From the NCBI GenBank assembly GCA_029240595.1, contig JARDZZ010000006.1, positions 1 to 38,548 of the forward strand: a stretch of 38,548 bases of DNA, given 5' to 3'. Made by a program: the position numbers and the translations under genes. The notes beneath the pieces are model-generated. The model did no database searches. It was not told the origin of the DNA and saw only the letters and a program-made list of their open reading frames with translations. Below, piece after piece: positions 20,578 through 28,836 of the stretch. The DNA comes from Nitrospira sp. GTDB lineage: Bacteria; Nitrospirota; Nitrospiria; Nitrospirales; Nitrospiraceae. Positions within the stretch are counted from its first letter, which is position 1, and every line of letters begins with the position of its first letter.

Positions 20578-20605
20578 CTTGACGAACGTCAAGACACCGT
20601 ATAAT
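20578..20605 (+). promoter_or_regulatory. promoter upstream of dabB2 with palindrome over -35
   Basis: TTGACG-N15-TATAAT; CTTGACG-AA-CGTCAAG (20578-20593) perfect 7-bp inverted arms. Confidence 0.5.
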
Positions 20606-20694
20606 GGTAGCCCGCCGCCTTGGGGCGCCCTCAGACGTTCGTACGTTCCCGGGGGAGCGACGCATGGACCGTTGCACGAGGGAATGAGGTCTTC

Positions 20695-22393
20695 ATGACG
20701 TTGACGCTGTTGGTCCCCCTTCTCCTGCTGGTTGCCACCGGCCTGGTGCTGATCGGGTCGGACAGTTCCCGACATGCACGCGCGAAGATGGCCGCCTATC
20801 CCATTGGCGTCGCCTTTGTAGCCGCTTTCGCGACGCTGCTTCAGGTCACGACCGGGGGCCCCATCGCCCTGCAGTTTTACGATCTCTCTTCAGTCGGCGC
20901 CTTTGCCATTCCCATCGGCTTTTATATCGATCGCTTGAGCGCGGTCATGATGACCCTGATCACCGGCGTCAGTGTCGTCATTTATACCTACTCGATCGGC
21001 TACATGTATCAGGACGCCCATGCCCGCCGCTATCTGGCGATGATCTGTCTGACAGATTTTGTTCTCATTTGCATGGTCGCCAGCTCCAATCTCATGATGC
21101 TGTTTCTGTTCTGGCAGGTTCTCAGCTACCTCCTCTATGTGCTCGCGCACAATCATGCTCATGCTGGGACCCTGACCGGAGCGTTCAAGACCTTTACCGT
21201 GCTTCGCGTGGCGGATACGGCATTTCTCGCCGGAATCGCGCTCGCCTATCAGCTCTACGGCACGCTCGAATTCCAGGACCTGTTCCTTCGAGCAGCCGAA
21301 ACACGAATCAACTTGCCGCTCGGGTTCGGAATGGAGGTGAGTGGGGCCACAGCCGTGACATTTCTCTTCTTCGTGGGGGCGATGGGAAAGTCAGCGCAGT
21401 TCCCGATCCATTTCTGGCTGCCGGGATCGCTCTTCGCCCCGACGCCCGTGCACGCGCTGCTGCACGCCGGCATCATCAACGCCGGAGGGTTCTTGATCAA
21501 CCGGCTGGCTCCCCTCTTCGCCCTGAGTTCGACGACGCTGCATGTCGCCTTCGTGATCGGGACACTGACCGCCGTGCTTGGCGCGACCATGATGCTGGCC
21601 CAGAACGATATTAAAAAGACGCTGGGATTCTCCACGATCGGTCAGATGGGCTATATGATCATGGAGTGCGGCCTCGGGGCGTTCTCTCTGGCCGTGTTTC
21701 ATCTGATCGCGCATGGGTTGTTCAAGGCCACCGTGTTCTTGAATTGTGGGAATGTCATTCACAAGGCCAGACAGGAGCCGCATTTTCCTCATGTCGACCA
21801 TCAAAGAGATGAAGAAGGCTTGTCCCGTCTGACCTGGGTCACCGGATTCGTCCACCCTGTTGATCCCGCTCTTCATTCTGTTGCTCACGCACGGGGTCCT
21901 GCGCATGCCGTTGCTCGAATCGCAAGGCACGGTCATCTTCCTGTTCTTCATCTGGATTACCTCGTCCCAGGCCATCTTGACGTTGACGAGACTGCGGCAG
22001 GTCGCCTCCTGGAAGGTCTCGGCTGCAATGTTGGTGACCCTGTTGTTTATTGTCTTCGTCTATCTATTCGCCGTTGAGTCCTTCACGGCGTTTCTGTATC
22101 CCGATCCGGACGAGGTGGCATCGTACTTCAAGGCCGCCGCTCTTCCCAACTGGCTTTTCGATTTCATCATCCTCGCCGCCACGATTCTCATGATCGCCAG
22201 TTGGTCCTACCTGTACATGACCGCCCACGGCCGCACCATCCGGATGCCCGAGTGGATCGACAACCTGAGAATACGATTGTACTTGCCCTTCATGAATCGC
22301 CTGTATGCGGACGAACTCCACCAGCTGCTAGGGGATAGTCTCATGCGATGGGTCCACCAATTCGATAAACGAGAAGGGGGTTGGTCACGATGA
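20695..22393 (+). pseudogene. dabB: DabB/MpsA-like subunit, copy 2, interrupted by an apparent 1-nt insertion (genuine mutation or sequence error)
   Basis: ORFs 20620..22077 and 21860..22393 together match copy 1 end to end; frame breaks at GTCCACCCTG near 21850-21854; 1699 nt vs 1698 nt in copy 1. Confidence 0.85.
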
Positions 22394-23700
22394 TCGACGG
22401 CGCGCTCCTCTCGTGGCTATTGACTGGGATTCCCTTATTGGGAGCAGTCGGCAGCCTTCTCTTCTGGCCGAATGCCGACCGCGTGAAATTCTTTTCTATT
22501 CTGTGGTCCGCCGTGAGCTGTGCATCAATCATCGGCTTCACCGGATACCTCGCGATGCCGCCGGAAGGGTTCCTGCCGCTTTACCTGTTGCCGATGGCGG
22601 CTGTCATTTCCCTGCTCGCACAGCCGGCTCATGATGCGTATCGCCAATCCTGCATCATGACCTTAGTCTGTCTTGGATTGGGACTGACCGTGCTCACGAG
22701 CGTTCCGCTGGTCGGCAACCTCGCGTTGGGATTGCTGCTGGTCCTGGTTGCTATTCTTCTTTACCGCCACCACAGCGCCCTATGGCCGATGTCTTGGTGG
22801 GGCATCGGGACCTACGGCCTCGGCGCCTTGTGCGCTCTATTGGCGGTCGTCGCTGGTTCACCGGTTTCTTCCATTGCCTCTCTGGTGACGTGCGCGGTTC
22901 TGTTGCCTCTGGTGCCATTTCACGACGGCCACCTCACGGCCTTGACACGGTTGCCGGGCAACCTGCCGGCGTTCATTGTTGTGCTGCTTCCAATTGCGGG
23001 TCTGCACGAGCTTCCACACGTTCTACCGACCGTTCCGGACGTCGTCGCCTGGACCGTAAGTTTCTTCGCCTTACTGGGGGCCCTCTACGGCGCCGTCAAG
23101 GCGCTGGCGCAGTCCCGCGTACGGCTGCTCCTCGCCTATGGCAGCCTTTCGTTCTTTTCGATGCTGTGGTGGTTCGTGGCGGCGACGCGAACGGCAACTC
23201 CCCGAGCGGCCCTCATGGCTGGCACGGTCGGCCTCGCGACGAGCGGCCTCTTGATCGCATGGCAGGTCGTCCGGACCAGGTATGGAGATGACATCGATCC
23301 TCAGGCCGTCAGCGGCCTGGCATCCGGCATGCCGCAATACGCGGTGCTGCTCTCCTTGCTGGCGTTGGCGGCCATGGGCCTGCCGCCCTTCGGCGTCTTT
23401 GCTGGATTTATGGGGCTGCTGTTGAACGCGCCCTTTCCCTCGACCGTCGGCCTGTTCATCACACTGCTCGCCTGGCTTGCCGCATCCTGGTACATCATGC
23501 AGATGGTTCAGCGTCTGTTGTACGGCACTCGACGGCAGGAGCTGCGCTACACGGATGTGCTCAAGACGGAGCTGGCATCGCTCGTGATGGCCGTCCTGGT
23601 CCTCCTGGTGCTGGGCCTGGCCCCGGCAACGCTCTTTGCGCCTGGTCATACCGGCTCTGAGACAGTTTCTGTGAAGGAATCGTCGACGTGGAACAGGTAG
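22390..23700 (+). CDS. degenerate NuoM/NuoN-like antiporter-family membrane protein
   Basis: 436 aa from ATG 22390 (ATGA overlap with dabB2 stop); LVPFHDGHLTALT and SRVRLLLAYGSLSFFSM resemble NuoM HTWLPDAH / DIKRLIAYSS regions. Confidence 0.65.
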   Translation: MIDGALLSWLLTGIPLLGAVGSLLFWPNADRVKFFSILWSAVSCASIIGFTGYLAMPPEGFLPLYLLPMAAVISLLAQPAHDAYRQSCIMTLVCLGLGLTVLTSVPLVGNLALGLLLVLVAILLYRHHSALWPMSWWGIGTYGLGALCALLAVVAGSPVSSIASLVTCAVLLPLVPFHDGHLTALTRLPGNLPAFIVVLLPIAGLHELPHVLPTVPDVVAWTVSFFALLGALYGAVKALAQSRVRLLLAYGSLSFFSMLWWFVAATRTATPRAALMAGTVGLATSGLLIAWQVVRTRYGDDIDPQAVSGLASGMPQYAVLLSLLALAAMGLPPFGVFAGFMGLLLNAPFPSTVGLFITLLAWLAASWYIMQMVQRLLYGTRRQELRYTDVLKTELASLVMAVLVLLVLGLAPATLFAPGHTGSETVSVKESSTWNR

Positions 23701-26700
23701 ACCGTACGATCGACATCCAAACCAGGCGGATGGAGCTGCGCGGCATCGTGAAGCTCGCCGGCGAAGTCATCGCCCAATATTGGCCGATGCGGACGTTCGT
23801 GCACCACAATCCGCTCCACAGTCTCGAATATCTTCCGTTCGAGGAAACGGTCCGTCGCGGCAAGCAATTCATGGGTGGGAATGGCTATCTCCCGAGCCGC
23901 ATGTACCGACAGTATCTTCGTTCGGGTCGGATCCAGCTCCGGCACCTCGATGAAGCGTTGAGTTCGCGCGTGCAGGGCAAAGAGGTAGTCGTGGGTTCCC
24001 GGATTGTGACGCACGGAGAGGTGCTGCGCGGCTGCCTGACGGAGGGTCTGTGTGCAGCCGTTGTCGAACCGCTGGACAATCAGCTGCCCGATGACTCACT
24101 CGGCGTGGTCGAGCGACTGGCGGGACGGCTCGAGTCCGTCTTGACCGTTCCGGATTTGGTAGAGCGGATCCGGGGCATCGTGGACAGCGACGAAGCCGCC
24201 TTGGGCCGGTGGCTCACGCTCTCGCACTGGTGCGATGACACGCTCGGCACCCACATTGTCGGGCAGATCAACGACCAGATGATCAAATGGTGCGAGGCAT
24301 TCCTCGACGAGGGTCATGCCACATGGGCCATGCCGGAACGCGAAAAGGGCTTCTATAAAGCCTGGAAGGACATTGCCTCTCACGAATGGTCGCCCTGCGG
24401 CATCACGGACAGCAAACGAAAGATCGCGCAGCTCCCAGAGTACCCAGAGGACGCGCTGCTCGAACATTTAGACGCACTCGGAATTCCTGCAAGGCTCAGA
24501 CAGGACTACCTTTCGCTGCAACTGACGGCACTCCCGGGCTGGGCCGGGTTCATTAAATGGCGTGAAGAGGAACGCGATTACCCCTGGCAGCAGGCCTATC
24601 CCGTTGGGCTCGTCAAATACCTCGCCATTCGTCTGTGGTACGCCCGGGAACTCGTGCACAAGGCCTGTAGCAACCACCTCGGCATCGAAGGACGCTACGA
24701 TGCGGTGGTGGCATACATGCGCAGTCACGCCGAGGAATATTATTTGCGCCGCCAGCGAGTCGCCGGTCGTTTGCCGGCCCTTTATGCGGAGGAAGTGGAC
24801 CGGCTGGCTCATCAGAAAGGCGCCGGCTGGAAGACGGTACTCGATCGGTACAAGGCCGAAGTGGTACCGCGCCAGGAGGCCGCGACTCGTCGAGGGGCGG
24901 CGCGAAAACTTTTGGCGTTGGGCCGTTGCCTGGAGATCGATCCGGAACAGCTCGTTGAGACGGATCCGGAAACTCTACAACAGCTCGTCGAATGGCTCGA
25001 GGCCTTCCCGGAATCGGAGCACGGTCCGGTTTGGCTGAACGCGTTCGAGGCCGGCTATCAGGAACGCCTGCTCGGAGCGCTGCGGGCGAAGACTCGCGAA
25101 GCCGATCATCCGAACGCGACTCGTCCGTATTCGCAATCAGTCTACTGTATCGACGTGCGATCGGAACCGTTTCGCCGTCATCTTGAATCGACGGGGCCCA
25201 ACGAGACCTACGGCTTCGCCGGCTTTTTCGCCGCGTTCATTCGCTATCGCGCTTGGGGCAAAGACCATGACACCGAACAATTTCCGGTCATCATGCGAGC
25301 GAAGAATGAGGTGCGGGAAATTCCCCGGAGCTATCTCGATCATCGGGTGTCGAAACATAAGGCCCGCGCCAAGTGGGTCCGCGCCGGCCACACGCTGCTG
25401 CACGATTTGAAAGAAAACGTGGTGACACCCTACGTCATGGTGGAATCGTTGGGATGGTTCTACAGTCTTCCCATCTTCGGGAAAACGTTGCTCCCCTCGC
25501 TGTACCGGCGTTGGACCGGGTGGTTGAGGCGGCTGTTTGTGCCATCGATCGCCACCACGCTCACCGTCGACAAGCTGGCCCCGCAAGACACCGCCGAGAT
25601 GCTGGTCGCAGATCAGCAGGCCCTCGTCCGAAAAGCGCTCCAAGAACGGCTTGGTCTGCGGGCATCCCGCATCACCCCGGGTCTGGTAGAGGGCTTGCGC
25701 CAGCGGGCGCTGACCGACTCACACGAGCCCGACGAGGCAGTGATCGAGGCGGCGAATCGGGCCGGCCTCTCGGCGGATGCCCTGCAGGGCTTTGTCGAGG
25801 TCCTGCGCCGCGAATACGACTTAAATGCTCGATCGGCATCCCGCCAAAAAGAACGGATCACGCGAACCGGCTTCACCCTTGAGGAGCAGGCGCTGACCGT
25901 CGATACCGCCCTCCGCATGATGGGTCTGACCAAAACGTTTGCACGTCTCGTACTCTTCTGCTCGCATGGCAGCACTTCGGATAACAATCCGTACGAATCG
26001 GCGCTCGACTGCGGCGCTTGCGGAGGGAACGAAGGCAAGCCGAACGCCCGCGTCCTCGCGATGATGGCCAATAATCCGAAAGTGCGGGAACGCCTGAGCA
26101 AGGGCGGCATCGATATCCCCAATGACACGCACTTCCTGGCCGGGCAAATGGACACGACGACCGACGAGGTACAGCTGTTCGACCTCGAGGACGTGCCTCC
26201 GACGCATCGCGCCGACCTGGCCCGGCTGCAAGAGGATCTCAGGGAGGCCTCGGCGTTGACAAGCCTGGAACGCTGCGCGCGCTTTCCCGACGTGCCGCAG
26301 TCCCTCGAGGAAAGGCAGGCCCAAACCCACGTCCGCCGTCGCAGTGCGGACTGGAGCCAAGTTCGTCCGGAGTGGGGCCTTTCCGGCAACACCGCATTTC
26401 TCATCGGGCGCCGGGAACTGACGAAGGGTTTGAACTTGGATGGCCGGGTCTTTCTCCATTCGTACGACTACCGTGAAGACCCGACGAACCGACTGCTCGA
26501 AGTGCTATTGACCGCTCCACAGGTCGTCGGCCAATGGATCAACATGGAGCATTATTTTTCTGCGGTCGACAATGACGTGTACGGCAGCGGAAGCAAAATT
26601 TATCACAATGTGGTGGGCCGGCTCGGCATTATGTCCGGCCCCTGGAGCGACCTTCGACTGGGTCTGGCAAGACAAACGGTCATGAATGGCTCAATGCCAT

Positions 26701-26888
26701 ACCATGAGCCTATGCGGCTTCTCACCCTGATTGAAGCGCCTCGTGAGCGGATCGAGAAGTTGATCTCTCGGCATGAAGTACTCCAGCACTATTACCATAA
26801 CGAGTGGGTGCATCTCGTCGCCTTAGACCCTGAGGATAAAATATGGTATCGATATCACCCGAAGGGAGTATGGCACGTTATTCCGTAA
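23688..26888 (+). CDS. dabA: DabA / MpsB (DUF2309), probable inorganic carbon transporter subunit
   Basis: 1066 aa, GTG start; YCIDVRSEPFRRHLE (C-x-D) and FCSHGSTSDNNPYESALDCGACGGNEGKPNARV (H, C) match the DabA zinc-site residues. Confidence 0.92.
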   Translation: MEQVDRTIDIQTRRMELRGIVKLAGEVIAQYWPMRTFVHHNPLHSLEYLPFEETVRRGKQFMGGNGYLPSRMYRQYLRSGRIQLRHLDEALSSRVQGKEVVVGSRIVTHGEVLRGCLTEGLCAAVVEPLDNQLPDDSLGVVERLAGRLESVLTVPDLVERIRGIVDSDEAALGRWLTLSHWCDDTLGTHIVGQINDQMIKWCEAFLDEGHATWAMPEREKGFYKAWKDIASHEWSPCGITDSKRKIAQLPEYPEDALLEHLDALGIPARLRQDYLSLQLTALPGWAGFIKWREEERDYPWQQAYPVGLVKYLAIRLWYARELVHKACSNHLGIEGRYDAVVAYMRSHAEEYYLRRQRVAGRLPALYAEEVDRLAHQKGAGWKTVLDRYKAEVVPRQEAATRRGAARKLLALGRCLEIDPEQLVETDPETLQQLVEWLEAFPESEHGPVWLNAFEAGYQERLLGALRAKTREADHPNATRPYSQSVYCIDVRSEPFRRHLESTGPNETYGFAGFFAAFIRYRAWGKDHDTEQFPVIMRAKNEVREIPRSYLDHRVSKHKARAKWVRAGHTLLHDLKENVVTPYVMVESLGWFYSLPIFGKTLLPSLYRRWTGWLRRLFVPSIATTLTVDKLAPQDTAEMLVADQQALVRKALQERLGLRASRITPGLVEGLRQRALTDSHEPDEAVIEAANRAGLSADALQGFVEVLRREYDLNARSASRQKERITRTGFTLEEQALTVDTALRMMGLTKTFARLVLFCSHGSTSDNNPYESALDCGACGGNEGKPNARVLAMMANNPKVRERLSKGGIDIPNDTHFLAGQMDTTTDEVQLFDLEDVPPTHRADLARLQEDLREASALTSLERCARFPDVPQSLEERQAQTHVRRRSADWSQVRPEWGLSGNTAFLIGRRELTKGLNLDGRVFLHSYDYREDPTNRLLEVLLTAPQVVGQWINMEHYFSAVDNDVYGSGSKIYHNVVGRLGIMSGPWSDLRLGLARQTVMNGSMPYHEPMRLLTLIEAPRERIEKLISRHEVLQHYYHNEWVHLVALDPEDKIWYRYHPKGVWHVIP

Positions 26889-26950
26889 AATGCCTGTAGT
26901 GCGAGAGTGGGCATACACTGTTTGAGTGGGCGTGGGAAAGGAGTCCGTGA

Positions 26951-27286
26951 ATGGGCCTCATATTGCATCCAATGAAGGAAATTCGGGTGATCGTGGCCGG
27001 TGAGCAGCGTGCCTTTGTGACTGATTTGCTGGACCGCGTCAATGCCACTGGATATACGATTGTAGGAAATGTGTCCGGCAAGGGTCATCACGGCGTTCGC
27101 GAGGCGCATTTCATGTTCAGTGAACAGGAAAGCCTCGAAATGATCATGACCGTGGTACCTCAGGAGAAAGTCGAGCCGATTTTGGCGGGACTACGGCCGC
27201 TGTTTGAACGGCATTCAGGCGTGATGTTCGTTGCCGATGTCGCCGTGAGCCGTCAGGAATACTTTGCGAAAAGCAAACCGGCCTGA
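26951..27286 (+). CDS. P-II-like signalling protein
   Basis: 111 aa; MKEIRVIVAGEQRAFVTDLLDRVNATGYTIVGNVSGKGHHG...LEMIMTVVPQEKVEPILAGLRPLFERHSGVMFVADV; RBS AAAGGAG. Confidence 0.75.
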   Translation: MGLILHPMKEIRVIVAGEQRAFVTDLLDRVNATGYTIVGNVSGKGHHGVREAHFMFSEQESLEMIMTVVPQEKVEPILAGLRPLFERHSGVMFVADVAVSRQEYFAKSKPA

Positions 27287-27375
27287 CCATCGTCTGCTTT
27301 CCTCTGCGCCACTGCCCTTGTCTTCACGGCAGCAAGTTGTCTACAATGGCACCTTGCTGCCGGCTCAATGAGGAT

Positions 27376-27651
27376 ATGTTCATGAAGGGGCTTCGGTTCG
27401 AACGCATCGGTCAGGGCCGCTATTATGATGTGGTGTTCCATCTCGGCAGCACATACGTGCCCGTGAGCGATGAAACCATTGAAGAGCTCAAAGCGCAGAG
27501 TTTACTTCCTGCCGAGCGGTTTCTCGATCTCCTTATCGACCGTGTCGGCTATTCGTCCTACCTGAAAGATCAAATCCGCAAAGAGTTGAAGAGTTCGGGC
27601 GATCCGGTGACGCAGATCACCGTCCTTCAAGGCGCCATCCGCGAACTGTAG
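27376..27651 (+). CDS. hypothetical protein
   Basis: ~91 aa from ATG 27376 or 27382; GAGGA upstream. Confidence 0.6.
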   Translation: MFMKGLRFERIGQGRYYDVVFHLGSTYVPVSDETIEELKAQSLLPAERFLDLLIDRVGYSSYLKDQIRKELKSSGDPVTQITVLQGAIREL

Positions 27652-27709
27652 CAGGCGTTGAAAAACGCCGTCGGCTTCGTTCTCGCATCACTCAAAGGCT
27701 CAACGTACT
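27651..27709 (+). repeat. dispersed repeat copy B, abutting a stop codon
   Basis: GCAGGCGTTGAAAAACGCCGTCGGCTTCGTTCTCGCATCACTCAAAGGCTCAACGTAC; begins at the G of TAG. Confidence 0.55.
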
Positions 27710-27781
27710 CTCTAACATGGTCTGGATCGGTCCATTGTGCGCGTATGCGTGAGCATCGTCGTCCGCAGCCCAGCCATCCTC

Positions 27782-28822
27782 TCACGTGTCCCAAGTCCCG
27801 CCTTCTTTGTAGAGATTATTCATAATCTCGTTTTTTTTCTGCGGGTCCTGCTCGTACTTGATCGCCTTCGTGTAGTTCTCAATCGCCAGCTGCACCTTGC
27901 CTCGACTTGCATAGCACTTCGCGACCCCCAGATAGGCCCGCGCATTCTGCGGATCAGCACGAAGGGCCTGATTGAAACACTCCATGGCCTCTTCCCGGTG
28001 ACCCCGATCGAACAGCATCCAGCCGAGGGCCGAATGAGCCGGCGCCAGGTCGCGATTCGACTCGATCGCGGCCCGATATTCTTTCATCGCGAGATCGGGA
28101 CGATTCTTGTTTTCATACAGCCCTCCCAGCGCAAAGTGCACTTCCGCATCCCGCGGGTTCAATCGGAGCGCCTCCTGATATTCCAGGAGCGCCGCCTGCA
28201 TCTTCCCCTGTTCGGCAAGCGCGCAGGCCAGATTCGCATGGGCCACGGCATCGCTCGGGTTAAGCTTGATCGCTTCGCGATATTGCGGAATGGCCATCTC
28301 CAATCGTCCTTGCTCCTGGTAGGCCACACCGAGGTTGGTTCTGGCAGGAACATAGTCCGGGTCGAGTCTCACCGCCTCTCGATATTCTTTGATCGCCATC
28401 TCGAGGTGGTTTGCACGTTCATGAATCTGCGCAAGAAAATAATGCGGATAGGCCGATTGCGGTGCCAGCTTCGCTGCCATTCGGTAGGATTGCATCGATT
28501 GTTCAGATTGCCCCGATTGGGACAGGAACAATCCCATCACCAGATGGGCATTGGGTTGATCGGCATGGCGGGCCACGAGTCCGTCGAGCCAGCTTTTTAC
28601 TTGAGCAATGTCGTCAGGCTCTTGGAGCGAAAGCGCGTGGCTGCTCCAGGCTTCAGCAAATTGCCCTTTGATCAACTGCACCACGTTAAGCGCGAAATGT
28701 GGTCGAGGATCCCGCCGATCCGTTGATGTCGGATGGCGCGCCCAAGCGAGCGCCTCGTGCGCCGCCTGTTCCCAGTCTCCATCCAACAGGGCCCTTTCGC
28801 AGCTGATTTGGTGCTCGGTCAT
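27782..28822 (-). CDS. TPR-repeat protein
   Basis: 346 aa; many 34-residue repeats (AIKEYREAVRLDPDYVPARTNLGVAYQEQGRLEMAIPQYREAIKLNPSDAVAHANL). Confidence 0.9.
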   Translation of the reverse strand: MTEHQISCERALLDGDWEQAAHEALAWARHPTSTDRRDPRPHFALNVVQLIKGQFAEAWSSHALSLQEPDDIAQVKSWLDGLVARHADQPNAHLVMGLFLSQSGQSEQSMQSYRMAAKLAPQSAYPHYFLAQIHERANHLEMAIKEYREAVRLDPDYVPARTNLGVAYQEQGRLEMAIPQYREAIKLNPSDAVAHANLACALAEQGKMQAALLEYQEALRLNPRDAEVHFALGGLYENKNRPDLAMKEYRAAIESNRDLAPAHSALGWMLFDRGHREEAMECFNQALRADPQNARAYLGVAKCYASRGKVQLAIENYTKAIKYEQDPQKKNEIMNNLYKEGGTWDT

Positions 28823-28836
28823 GGAAGGGGAACGCG

